DNA from: JAAYGD01 sp964609995
Lineage (GTDB): Bacteria; Bacillota_I; Bacilli_A; RF39; UBA660
Direction of reading: 5' to 3'
Length of the DNA: 5,747 nucleotides
Assembly: GCA_964609995.1 (NCBI GenBank)
Contig: CAZSTI010000032.1
Span: 1-5,747, forward strand
The notes under the pieces were generated by a model. It saw nothing but the letters and a program-made list of their open reading frames with translations. It did no database searches and was not told the DNA's origin. Numbering within the stretch: the stretch's first letter is position 1; each line of letters starts with the position of its first letter. Shown piece after piece: positions 1 to 5,745 of this stretch. A program made the translations under genes and the position numbers.

Positions 1-2212
1 TTGGTTTAAATCTTTTTAATCTTAGAGCATTTGTAAGTACTGAAACTGAACTTAAACTCATAGCAAGTGCAGCAAAAATAGGATTTAATAATGGTCCATT
101 AAATATATATAATATACCTAATGCTATAGGTATTCCAATAACATTATATGCAAATGCAAAAAATAGGTTTTGTTTAATGTTTTTAATGGTATTCTTACTT
201 AATTCTAATGCACTAGATACTTCATTTAAATTACCTCTTATTAATACTATGTCAGCAGATTCAATTGCAACGTCTGTTCCTGTTCCTAAAGCAATCCCAA
301 TATCAGATGCAGCTAAAGCTATAGAATCATTAATACCATCTCCTACCATTGCTACTACTTTGCCTTTGTCCTGAATTTCTTTTACAACATTTGCTTTTTC
401 ATTTGGCATTACTTCTGACAATACATTTGTAATTCCCACTTCTTTAGCAATGGCTTTGGCAGTATTTTCATTATCTCCTGTAACCATTATTACTTCAATA
501 TCCATTCTCTTTAATTTATCAATTGCTTCTCTACTACCTTTTTTTACTACATCTGCTACTCCAATTATTCCAACTAATTTATTATCAATTGAAACATATA
601 TTGGAGTTTTTTCTTCGTTAGCAATTCTTTCATAATCATTTAATAAAATACTAATATCTATATTGTTAGAAATCATCAATTTACTATTTCCAATTAATAC
701 TTCTTTAAAATCAAATTCCCCTTTTATACCTTGACCAGATATAGACACAAAATTATTTATATTAATAATATCTACTTCTTTTGAAATAGCTTCATTTACT
801 ATAGCTATTCCTAATGGATGCTCGGATTTCTTTTCAATAGATGCAACAATTTGAATTAACTTATTTTCATCTATATTATTACAAACAATATCTGTTACTT
901 TAGGTTTACCTTCAGTAATAGTTCCGGTTTTATCTAAAATAACTGTATTTACTTTATGAGCTATTTCTAAGGCTTCCCCACTTTTAATTAATATTCCTCT
1001 TTGGGCTCCTTTTCCAGTAGATACCATTATTGCAGTTGGAGTAGCAAGCCCAAGAGCACAAGGACACGCTATTACTAATACAGAAATAAATATCTTCAAA
1101 GAAAATTCGATATCTGATGTTACTATATACCAAATAATAGCACCTATTATTGCAATTATAGTAACTACTTGTACAAAATAACCCGAAATAATATCAGCCA
1201 TTTTTGCAATTGGAGCTTTTGAATTTTGTGCATTTTCAACAAGTTTTATTATTTGAGCTAAAGCAGTATTATCTCCTACTTTAGTTACTTTATACTTAAT
1301 ATATCCATTAATATTTATAGTCGCAGCATATACTTCATCATTATATTTCTTAATAATTGACATGCTTTCTCCTGTTAGCATGGATTCATCAATAGAAGTA
1401 TTTCCATCCACTATTATTCCATCTGTTGGAATTTTTTCACCAGGCTTAACTATTACAATATCATCAATCTTTACATCATCTATTTTAACAGTTTTTTCTA
1501 CTCCTTTTTCTTCAATTAATGCACTAATTGGAGCAAGCCCCATAAGTTTTTTAATTGCTTCACTTGTCTTACCTTTAGAAATAGATTCTAATGTTTTTCC
1601 CAATAATATCAATGTTATAATAACTCCAGCTGTCTCATAATATAAAGAATGTATTAAATCGGTATTTCCACCAATAATTAAGATAGTATTATATATACTA
1701 TAAATTAAAGCAGAACTAGTTCCAATTGCAATTAAAGAATCCATATTTGGGCTTCTATGAAATAATAGTTTAAAACCAACTGTATAAAATTTATAACCGC
1801 TTATCACAACAGGTATTACCAATATAGCTTGAGTTAAAGCATGTAGTATATGATTTTTAAATATATTAGGCAAAGGAAAATTTATCATTGGTGCCATAGC
1901 AATATAAAATAAAGGAATAGTAAAAATTAAAGCAACAATAAATTTAATAAATAAAATTTTTATATCTTTTTCCTTTTTTATTTTATCTTGATCAATATCT
2001 ACTTTTTCTAATACTTTATATCCAAGTTCATTAATCGCTAATTCTATTTCAATTAATGCTATTTTATTTGAATCATAAGAAACAACTGCCTTTTCATTAC
2101 TATAATTTACTTTAACATCTTCTATTCCATCTAATTTCTTTATTCTTTTTTCTATACCTAATGCACATGCTGTACAACTCATACCATCTATATTTATAAT
2201 CTCTTTTTTCAT
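1..2212 (-). CDS. copA: Copper-exporting P1B-type ATPase CopA (C-terminal end cut by the window edge)
   Basis: This inner-membrane pump uses ATP to export Cu(I) from the cytoplasm. The frame is open for 737 codons from ATG 2212 and runs off the window still open, in the KRFKP tail typical of the last few residues of the family. One N-terminal HMA metal-binding domain (about residues 4-70) carries GMSCTAC with Cys13 and Cys16. Membrane helices lie near residues 86-107, 124-145, 158-181 and 190-210. The actuator TGE is at 280-282. The ion-binding CPC is at 383-385 within helix 6, and DKTGT has the phosphorylated Asp427. HP of the nucleotide domain is at 465-466 and GDGIND at 624-629. Near the C-terminus YN (689-690) and MxxSS (718-722) complete the Cu(I) signature of subgroup IB-1. 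The usual DAPAL after GDGIN is DSIAL here. GGAGG lies four bases before the start. The HxlR gene is divergent; no CopZ or CsoR gene is visible. Silver export cannot be excluded. Confidence 0.95.
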   Translation of the reverse strand, partial: MKKEIINIDGMSCTACALGIEKRIKKLDGIEDVKVNYSNEKAVVSYDSNKIALIEIELAINELGYKVLEKVDIDQDKIKKEKDIKILFIKFIVALIFTIPLFYIAMAPMINFPLPNIFKNHILHALTQAILVIPVVISGYKFYTVGFKLLFHRSPNMDSLIAIGTSSALIYSIYNTILIIGGNTDLIHSLYYETAGVIITLILLGKTLESISKGKTSEAIKKLMGLAPISALIEEKGVEKTVKIDDVKIDDIVIVKPGEKIPTDGIIVDGNTSIDESMLTGESMSIIKKYNDEVYAATININGYIKYKVTKVGDNTALAQIIKLVENAQNSKAPIAKMADIISGYFVQVVTIIAIIGAIIWYIVTSDIEFSLKIFISVLVIACPCALGLATPTAIMVSTGKGAQRGILIKSGEALEIAHKVNTVILDKTGTITEGKPKVTDIVCNNIDENKLIQIVASIEKKSEHPLGIAIVNEAISKEVDIININNFVSISGQGIKGEFDFKEVLIGNSKLMISNNIDISILLNDYERIANEEKTPIYVSIDNKLVGIIGVADVVKKGSREAIDKLKRMDIEVIMVTGDNENTAKAIAKEVGITNVLSEVMPNEKANVVKEIQDKGKVVAMVGDGINDSIALAASDIGIALGTGTDVAIESADIVLIRGNLNEVSSALELSKNTIKNIKQNLFFAFAYNVIGIPIALGILYIFNGPLLNPIFAALAMSLSSVSVLTNALRLKRFKP

Positions 2213-2224
2213 TATTCCTCCATA

Positions 2225-2253
2225 TTGACTAATATTAAATTAGTTGATATGAT
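2225..2253 (+). promoter_or_regulatory. Sigma-A-type promoter for the HxlR regulator gene
   Basis: TTGACT at 2225-2230 and TATGAT at 2248-2253 each match the vegetative consensus at five of six positions and are separated by exactly 17 bases. Transcription would start near 2260, giving a leader of about 70 bases before the ATG at 2333. The -35 box sits just outside the copA ribosome binding site, so the copA leader and the hxlR promoter occupy the same DNA. This is seen by eye only, with no start-site mapping. Confidence 0.6.
2228..2244. promoter_or_regulatory. Inverted repeat, candidate HxlR operator
   Basis: ACTAAT and ATTAGT form perfect 6-bp arms around a 5-bp centre (ACTAATATTAAATTAGT). 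The element overlaps the -35 box and spacer of the regulator promoter and lies in the leader of copA. A dimeric HxlR protein bound here would block its own promoter and could obstruct copA transcription. The half-site symmetry and the location fit autoregulation, but short palindromes arise easily in AT-rich DNA. Confidence 0.4.
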
Positions 2254-2261
2254 TTTATCAT
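2249..2261. promoter_or_regulatory. Second inverted repeat over the -10 box of hxlR
   Basis: ATGAT and ATCAT form perfect 5-bp arms around TTT (2254-2256), covering the -10 hexamer and the expected transcription start of the regulator gene. Its arms differ in sequence from those of the repeat at 2228-2244, so it may be a separate site or chance. It supports, weakly, the idea that the divergent region is a control point. Confidence 0.25.
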
Positions 2262-2272
2262 TCACTAACAAA

Positions 2273-2278
2273 ATTATA
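2273..2278 (-). promoter_or_regulatory. Probable -10 box of the copA promoter
   Basis: On the minus strand this is a perfect TATAAT, about 60 bases before the copA start. At a 17-base spacing the -35 position (2296-2301) reads TATATT, a poor match, so the promoter may be weak or need activation. Transcription would start near 2266, which places the two inverted repeats at 2228-2261 directly downstream of the start, where a bound repressor would act as a roadblock. Confidence 0.4.
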
Positions 2279-2320
2279 AATACATACAATAAAGTAATAT
2301 ACTACCCAAATAGATACTAT

Positions 2321-2327
2321 GAAAGGA
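2321..2327 (+). promoter_or_regulatory. Ribosome binding site that fixes the HxlR start
   Basis: GAAAGGA lies five bases before ATG 2333. The same frame extends upstream to a TTG at 2225, but that codon coincides with the -35 box, has no ribosome binding site of its own, and would add 36 residues unlike the family. The downstream ATG is therefore preferred. Confidence 0.7.
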
Positions 2328-2332
2328 TTAAT

Positions 2333-2677
2333 ATGAATGTTAAATGTCCTGTAGAAACTACATTAAACTTAATTGGAGGCAAATATAAAGCTTTAATTTT
2401 ATGGCACCTTATAGATAAAACTCTAAGATTTGGAGAATTAAAAAAATTAATACCCAATGCCACCTCAAAAATGTTAACACAACAATTAAGAGAATTAGAG
2501 AAAGATGGTCTTATAATAAGAACAGTATACCCAATTGTACCTCCTAAAGTTGAATATGAGCTATCAGAATTAGGAAAAAGCATTAAGCCTATACTTGATG
2601 ATACTTTTAAATGGGGAACATTATATTTAAAAAAGAATGGTTTTGAACCATCTTGTAATATGACAACAAAAAAATAA
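2333..2677 (+). CDS. HxlR-family winged-helix transcriptional regulator
   Basis: A 114-residue DNA-binding protein, the usual length for stand-alone HxlR (YodB/HypR-like) regulators, which bind DNA as dimers. From the ATG at 2333 it opens MNVKCPVETTLNLIGGKYK, the family's typical start with a Cys (Cys5) followed by the first helix. The winged helix follows: FGELKKLIPNATSKMLTQQL (33-52) is the helix-turn-helix, with the recognition helix in its second half. LRELEKDGLIIRTVY (52-66), then PPKVEYELSELGKSI (70-84), form the wing and the following helix. Cys5 matches the N-terminal Cys used as a thiol sensor in YodB-type members, and a second Cys (108) lies near the C-terminus. The gene is divergent from copA across a shared 120-bp control region, so it may regulate copA and itself; that link is inferred. 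It converges with the GNAT gene, 38 bp away, with no clear terminator between them. Confidence 0.9.
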   Translation: MNVKCPVETTLNLIGGKYKALILWHLIDKTLRFGELKKLIPNATSKMLTQQLRELEKDGLIIRTVYPIVPPKVEYELSELGKSIKPILDDTFKWGTLYLKKNGFEPSCNMTTKK

Positions 2678-2715
2678 TGTGTAATGCTACAATAAATATT
2701 GAATATCTTTTAATT

Positions 2716-3228
2716 TTATTTTGAAAATTCCTTAATATATATGTTTCTTATTCCTCTTTTAAATTCTTTCTTATTTACAAATTTAAAAGAATTATTAATA
2801 AAATTATTAATTGAATAAATATTATTAGGCTGAATAGTTGTAACTACATATTTATATTGATTATTTATAGCATATTTATCTAATACTTTTAACATTTGAT
2901 ATTGCAATTTATTACCTCTATATTTAGGATTTACCATAATTGGACCATATTCCCCTACTATATTATAATCTAAATCTATTTCTAGCTTATATAATGACTT
3001 TAAACTAGATGGTATAAACATCATAGAGCAAACAATAACATCTTCAATATAATATACCCATATCTTTGAATTATTTAATAGCAAAGTCTTAATATCATCT
3101 TTATTAAAATCTCCTAACCATTCTCCATATTCCATGTTATCTTTAATATAATAATAAAATTTTATATATTCATCTAAATCTACACTGTTATTTACACATT
3201 TTAAATCATTAATATATATTTTTTTCAT
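2716..3228 (-). CDS. GNAT-family N-acetyltransferase
   Basis: A 170-residue soluble protein of the GNAT fold, which transfers an acyl group from acetyl-CoA to an amine; the substrate cannot be told from sequence. The core is visible as a beta strand with GEYGPIMVNPKYRGNKLQ (92-109), corresponding to motif A, followed by the helix QMLKVLDKYA (111-120). A further strand and helix, VVTTIQPNNIYSINNFINNS (128-147), form the motif B region, and the next strand FKFV comes after. The CoA-pyrophosphate loop normally reads R-x-x-G-x-G/A. Here it is R104-G-N-K107-L-Q109, so the central Gly is Lys. The RGN-LQ pattern still resembles many GNATs, but this could lower or alter CoA binding. AAGGAG lies six bases before the ATG. 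The next gene upstream starts an 80-bp gap away, and the protein ends convergent with hxlR. The family call is firm; the role is unknown. Confidence 0.8.
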   Translation of the reverse strand: MKKIYINDLKCVNNSVDLDEYIKFYYYIKDNMEYGEWLGDFNKDDIKTLLLNNSKIWVYYIEDVIVCSMMFIPSSLKSLYKLEIDLDYNIVGEYGPIMVNPKYRGNKLQYQMLKVLDKYAINNQYKYVVTTIQPNNIYSINNFINNSFKFVNKKEFKRGIRNIYIKEFSK

Positions 3229-3260
3229 TATAGTCTCCTTAATAAATAAACATTGATATT

Positions 3261-3299
3261 GAATAGTCTTCTATTATTTTAGTTTACTATTCTTTTTTT
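3261..3299 (+). terminator. Hairpin followed by a T run, terminator-like in the plus direction
   Basis: GAATAGT (3261-3267) and ACTATTC (3286-3292) are perfect complements. A further CTA/TAG pairing inside and seven Ts (3293-3299) follow on the plus strand. The shape is that of a weak intrinsic terminator for plus-strand transcription, although no plus-strand gene precedes it within 580 bp. On the minus strand the T run lies on the wrong side, so there the hairpin would simply sit in the 5' leader or promoter region of the GNAT gene. The stem is AT-rich and would be unstable. Confidence 0.3.
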
Positions 3300-3308
3300 A
3301 TTTATTAT

Positions 3309-4499
3309 TTATTCAATTACAATGCTACATCTAAATCCTAAGACAATTGCTGATTGTCCTGGAGTATTACTAAATGCAAATATACCAACTCCAGATGAAT
3401 TATTAGTTGATCCTCCTCTATGAAGAAATGGAGAATTTTCAGTCATAAAACTAGAATAATCTCCAAACCAAGATTGTTCTCCATTACCTATACCATTTGA
3501 TGTTTCAAATATAGCATCACCTTTTACATTTTTATTTAAATTATAGTTTGCTTCATTTGAATCATTATTTTTATCATACAGATATACTGTTTTATATTTA
3601 TTACTTTCACTAGCACTTCCATCTTCTAATAATGAATTACCATTTTTTAAATTATCATTACCATTGTTTATATATGCTGATACTCTTTCCCACAATCCTC
3701 CAGCCATATCATAAACTCCATATACATTACCTGTTGTACTTTGATTAGCGTTATTTATTAATGCTTCTTTTTCTGAAGCTGCTAAACCATCAATTCCATT
3801 TCCACCTGCTGTAACAGAAGTTGAGTTAATTGTTGTATTGTTTGATGATACTTCAACACCATTTCTTCCATATTGGCTAACCGCTAAATAAGCAACTGCT
3901 CCCCATTCACTTGATTTTATTAAATGAGGATAAGATTCTTTATAATCCAAATTCTTGCACATATCATATGAATCACCAATTGTTATATTATTATATGAAT
4001 ATTTGTTTGGCAAAAAAACTAACTTTTCACTATCTTTACCTGCTTCAAATTTTGAAACCCAAAAGCCACTTATATTTTTATCCCAACCACCATCTTTAAC
4101 ATTACCAGTAAAAGATGGATGAATAGTATAACCAGAAGCACTTTTATCAGTATTTTCTATAAATACAACTTCAACTTTATTGCCTACTATTTTATAAGCA
4201 TATCTTGGAATCCAAACCCACATTGATCCGTCTTTAGTCTTAGCGTTAGCCCATTCATTATTATCTTTCTTTTTATAATCATACCATGAATCAGTATCCG
4301 GATTATTTACTTCAACCCAGTCATTACCATCCCATTTTACAGCTTTCATACCTTCTACCAAAGATGGTTTATTTACTCCTTTAGTATCAGAGTAAGATGT
4401 TTTATTATCTTCTTTTCTTGAACAAAAAGTCACAAAAAATAGAATAACTATTACTACAATTATAAACATTACTATACTTATTATTTTTTTCTTATTCAT
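3309..4499 (-). CDS. Membrane-anchored protein with FGE/SUMF1-like (C-type-lectin-fold) domain
   Basis: A 396-residue predicted surface protein. Residues 6-25 form one hydrophobic helix after a lysine-rich start, so the bulk is outside the cell. VTFC (23-26) is a poor lipobox because Phe precedes Cys, so a plain membrane anchor is as likely as lipidation. A linker rich in Asn, Asp and Lys leads to MWVWIPRYAYKI (93-104), ISGFWVSKFEAG (143-154) and SSEWGAVAYLAVSQYG (196-211). GNVYGVYDMAGGLWERV (257-273) corresponds to the FGE-family YDMxGNVWEW segment. HRGG (360-363) and LGFRC (387-391) bracket a variable-looking C-terminal loop. The paired catalytic Cys of true formylglycine enzymes are not seen around RGG, so a binding role is more likely than catalysis. 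The spacing of RGG and GFR also resembles targets of diversity-generating retroelements, but no reverse transcriptase or template repeat is in the window. GAAGGAG precedes the ATG by six bases. Ligand and partners are unknown. Confidence 0.8.
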   Translation of the reverse strand: MNKKKIISIVMFIIVVIVILFFVTFCSRKEDNKTSYSDTKGVNKPSLVEGMKAVKWDGNDWVEVNNPDTDSWYDYKKKDNNEWANAKTKDGSMWVWIPRYAYKIVGNKVEVVFIENTDKSASGYTIHPSFTGNVKDGGWDKNISGFWVSKFEAGKDSEKLVFLPNKYSYNNITIGDSYDMCKNLDYKESYPHLIKSSEWGAVAYLAVSQYGRNGVEVSSNNTTINSTSVTAGGNGIDGLAASEKEALINNANQSTTGNVYGVYDMAGGLWERVSAYINNGNDNLKNGNSLLEDGSASESNKYKTVYLYDKNNDSNEANYNLNKNVKGDAIFETSNGIGNGEQSWFGDYSSFMTENSPFLHRGGSTNNSSGVGIFAFSNTPGQSAIVLGFRCSIVIE

Positions 4500-4502
4500 A
4501 TA

Positions 4503-4517
4503 TTCTCCTTCTAATTA
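4503..4517 (-). repeat. Copy 1 of a 15-bp leader shared with the Nudix gene
   Basis: Minus-strand TAATTAGAAGGAGAA is identical to 5151-5165. It contains the GAAGGAG ribosome binding site of the lectin-fold gene. The identity covers five bases of AT-rich sequence as well as the Shine-Dalgarno core, which could reflect a common leader style in this genome or chance. Confidence 0.5.
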
Positions 4518-4546
4518 TATTATATTCTTTTTTAAGAATAATACAA
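4514..4546 (-). promoter_or_regulatory. Probable promoter of the lectin-fold gene, with an inverted repeat in its spacer
   Basis: On the minus strand, TTGTAT (4541-4546) and TATAAT (4519-4524) are 16 bases apart, and a second overlapping TATAAT lies at 4514-4519. The -35 matches only TTG of the consensus. Transcription would begin close to the ribosome binding site, giving a very short leader. The spacer holds a perfect inverted repeat, TATTCTT/AAGAATA (4523-4540, plus strand), a possible operator. A second TATAAT further upstream (minus strand, near 4570) has no good -35 box. Confidence 0.35.
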
Positions 4547-4615
4547 AAGAAATATTAATTTTTTGCATTATAAATCATATAGAAAAGTTATACATAAATT
4601 CCTATATTATTAATA

Positions 4616-5146
4616 CTAATTATTGCTATTAATTTTTATAAATTCTTTAATAGCTTCTATCATTTCTGGCACAATTATTTTATTTTTAGAATTACCAGGA
4701 ATATTATCAATTAATATTTTTTCAATAGAATTCATATTAATTTTCTTTACTTCAAAGTTTCCTTTCTTTTCATTTTCAGTATAATTAACTTTACTTAAAT
4801 CAGGTTTTTTATCTGTTTTTAAATAATAATAATATACTTCCGAAGAACGATTTGTTCCTTTGCTTGGATAATCTCTATTAAAATATGACAATTTAAAAAA
4901 CGGCTTAATTTCATTATCCAACTCTACATCTAATTCAATACCAGTTTCCTCTAATACTTCTCTTTTTATACACGTTATAAAAGATTCCCCGTCTTCTAAA
5001 TGACCTCCAGGAAATTGATAAATATTATCACAATATCCTAACATTATTTCATTTTGATCATTTATTAATAAAACCTTAATTCTTATAATTGTTTCATTAA
5101 TCTCCTCTTTTAATAAATTATCATAATTGTATAATATTTCTTTCAT
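4616..5146 (-). CDS. Nudix hydrolase
   Basis: A 176-residue cytoplasmic enzyme of the Nudix superfamily, which cleaves nucleoside diphosphates linked to another group, using a divalent metal. The complete Nudix box is present: G48-x5-E54-x7-R62-E63-V-L-E66-E67-T-G69-I70. The glutamates of REVLEETG are the metal ligands. Strand-rich sequence IRIKVLLINDQNEIMLGY (21-38) and QFPGGHLEDGE (44-54) lead into it, as in MutT-type folds. The C-terminal half (71-176), with YYYYLKTD (105-112) and a helical tail, is longer than in minimal MutT proteins. It does not tell me whether the substrate is a damaged nucleotide, ADP-ribose, a capped RNA or another sugar nucleotide. AAGGAG precedes the ATG with seven bases between. 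No clear promoter is visible in the 81-bp gap upstream, and I see no terminator before the lectin-fold gene, so co-transcription with either neighbour is possible. Confidence 0.92.
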   Translation of the reverse strand: MKEILYNYDNLLKEEINETIIRIKVLLINDQNEIMLGYCDNIYQFPGGHLEDGESFITCIKREVLEETGIELDVELDNEIKPFFKLSYFNRDYPSKGTNRSSEVYYYYLKTDKKPDLSKVNYTENEKKGNFEVKKINMNSIEKILIDNIPGNSKNKIIVPEMIEAIKEFIKINSNN

Positions 5147-5150
5147 AATT

Positions 5151-5165
5151 TTCTCCTTCTAATTA
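5151..5165 (-). repeat. Copy 2 of the 15-bp leader, at the Nudix start
   Basis: Minus-strand TAATTAGAAGGAGAA is identical to 4503-4517. It carries the Nudix gene's Shine-Dalgarno site. The bases between it and the ATG differ from copy 1. Confidence 0.5.
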
Positions 5166-5227
5166 AAAATTTTTCACATTCGCTTTTTTTATATTAATAT
5201 TTGATTTAAAATAATTAATAAATATAT

Positions 5228-5563
5228 TTACTCTTCTATATATATACACTTCAAATATCTTCCCTCATCAATATAACTATTCGGTTCTGCTACAATTCCT
5301 TCTTTTATTAACTCTTCATTTATTAAACCAAATATTATATGCCATATTTCATTTGCGGTATCTTTGTAAGGTACTTCATTCATATTAGGTGTTAAATTAA
5401 TATTAGTTATATTTAATAATATATTATTTATATCATCATAAATCAAATCCATTAGTTCTTTAGAAAACACTAAGTGTTCTTTTTTCTTTATTATTGGTAC
5501 ATTGATAACATTATCCTTATAATAACCAAGCTTATTTAACAAGTCTATTGCGTCCTTATCCAC
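5228..5563 (-). CDS. Unknown protein, C-terminal segment after a -1 frameshift
   Basis: The frame ends at a TAA (5228-5230). From the GTG at 5563 it encodes 111 residues that I do not recognise. It is predicted soluble and mostly helical, with Asn/Ile-rich stretches. Features seen are LLNKLGYYKDNVINVPII (8-25), an aromatic-rich NEIWHIIFGLINEEL (70-84), and GRYLKCIYIEE at the C-terminus. The GTG has no ribosome binding site. The same frame stays open upstream to 5608, where it runs directly into the -1 position of the frame described at 5587-5745. It is therefore probably the C-terminal part of one longer protein, not a gene of its own. The first part of that protein may be a regulatory or ligand-binding domain, but no helix-turn-helix or catalytic motif can be confirmed. 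The Nudix gene follows 81 bp downstream on the same strand. Confidence 0.55.
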   Translation of the reverse strand: MDKDAIDLLNKLGYYKDNVINVPIIKKKEHLVFSKELMDLIYDDINNILLNITNINLTPNMNEVPYKDTANEIWHIIFGLINEELIKEGIVAEPNSYIDEGRYLKCIYIEE

Positions 5564-5586
5564 ATTATTATTTAATACAGTATTTT

Positions 5587-5745
5587 CTAGACTTTTTTTA
5601 AAAAAGTTTCATTTTCATTGTTCAACTTATAAAAATTATCTATATCTTTTGATAATATTAAATTCATTTGTTTTAATCTAAAATATCTAAAAAAATCATT
5701 TCTAAATCCATTAGTATCTCCAAAACTATTAAAGGTAATCTTTCC
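5587..5745 (-). CDS. Unknown protein, upstream segment, partial at the window edge
   Basis: The frame enters from beyond 5747 and runs 52 codons to a TAG (5587-5589). It reads GKITFNSFGDTNGFRNDFFR and continues with a mixed-charge helical stretch to NENETFLKKV. No family is recognisable. In the -1 frame the coding sequence continues, after the TTTTTTAAAAAAA run, as SLENTVLNNNVDKDAIDLL and so on to 5228. Composition and charge do not change across the junction. I take this and the 5228-5563 segment as one interrupted gene; the start codon and the bulk of the N-terminus lie outside the window. Confidence 0.5.
   Translation of the reverse strand, partial: GKITFNSFGDTNGFRNDFFRYFRLKQMNLILSKDIDNFYKLNNENETFLKKV
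5593..5605 (-). other. Oligo-T/oligo-A slippery run at the frame junction
   Basis: Minus strand TTTTTTAAAAAAA, read ACT TTT TTA AAA AAA GTC TAG. Overlapping heptamers fit X-XXY-YYZ slippery sites (T TTT TTA, T TTA AAA and A AAA AAA). The zero frame stops at 5587. The -1 frame opens only after a TGA at 5609-5611. So the change of frame must fall within about 18 bases centred on this run. One extra A would restore a single frame. No Shine-Dalgarno-like stimulator upstream or strong hairpin downstream is visible, so an indel or sequencing error is as likely as programmed frameshifting. Confidence 0.6.

Noticed and set aside
177..1640. Plus-strand open frames at 177-374, 450-635 and 1362-1640
   Set aside because: They lie opposite the continuous copA frame, which has every diagnostic motif; their sequences are low-complexity Ser/Ile/Thr/Pro reflections of the minus-strand coding sequence.
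2225..2332. 36-residue N-terminal extension of the HxlR protein from a TTG
   Set aside because: The TTG is the -35 box of a good promoter, there is no ribosome binding site for it, and the extension is unlike the family; ATG 2333 has a proper site.
2317..2583. Minus-strand open frame within hxlR
   Set aside because: It is entirely opposite the HxlR coding sequence and has no recognisable protein features.
2678..2715. Shared terminator between hxlR and the GNAT gene
   Set aside because: The only palindrome, ATATT/AATAT at 2696-2706, has a one-base loop and cannot form a stable hairpin; the rest is AT-rich filler.
3911..4099. Plus-strand open frame inside the lectin-fold gene
   Set aside because: Antisense to a well-supported coding sequence; no ribosome binding site or family resemblance.
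3309..4499. True catalytic formylglycine-generating enzyme
   Set aside because: The fold-level pattern is there, but the catalytic cysteine pair is not seen near the RGG/GFR region and no sulfatase gene is nearby.
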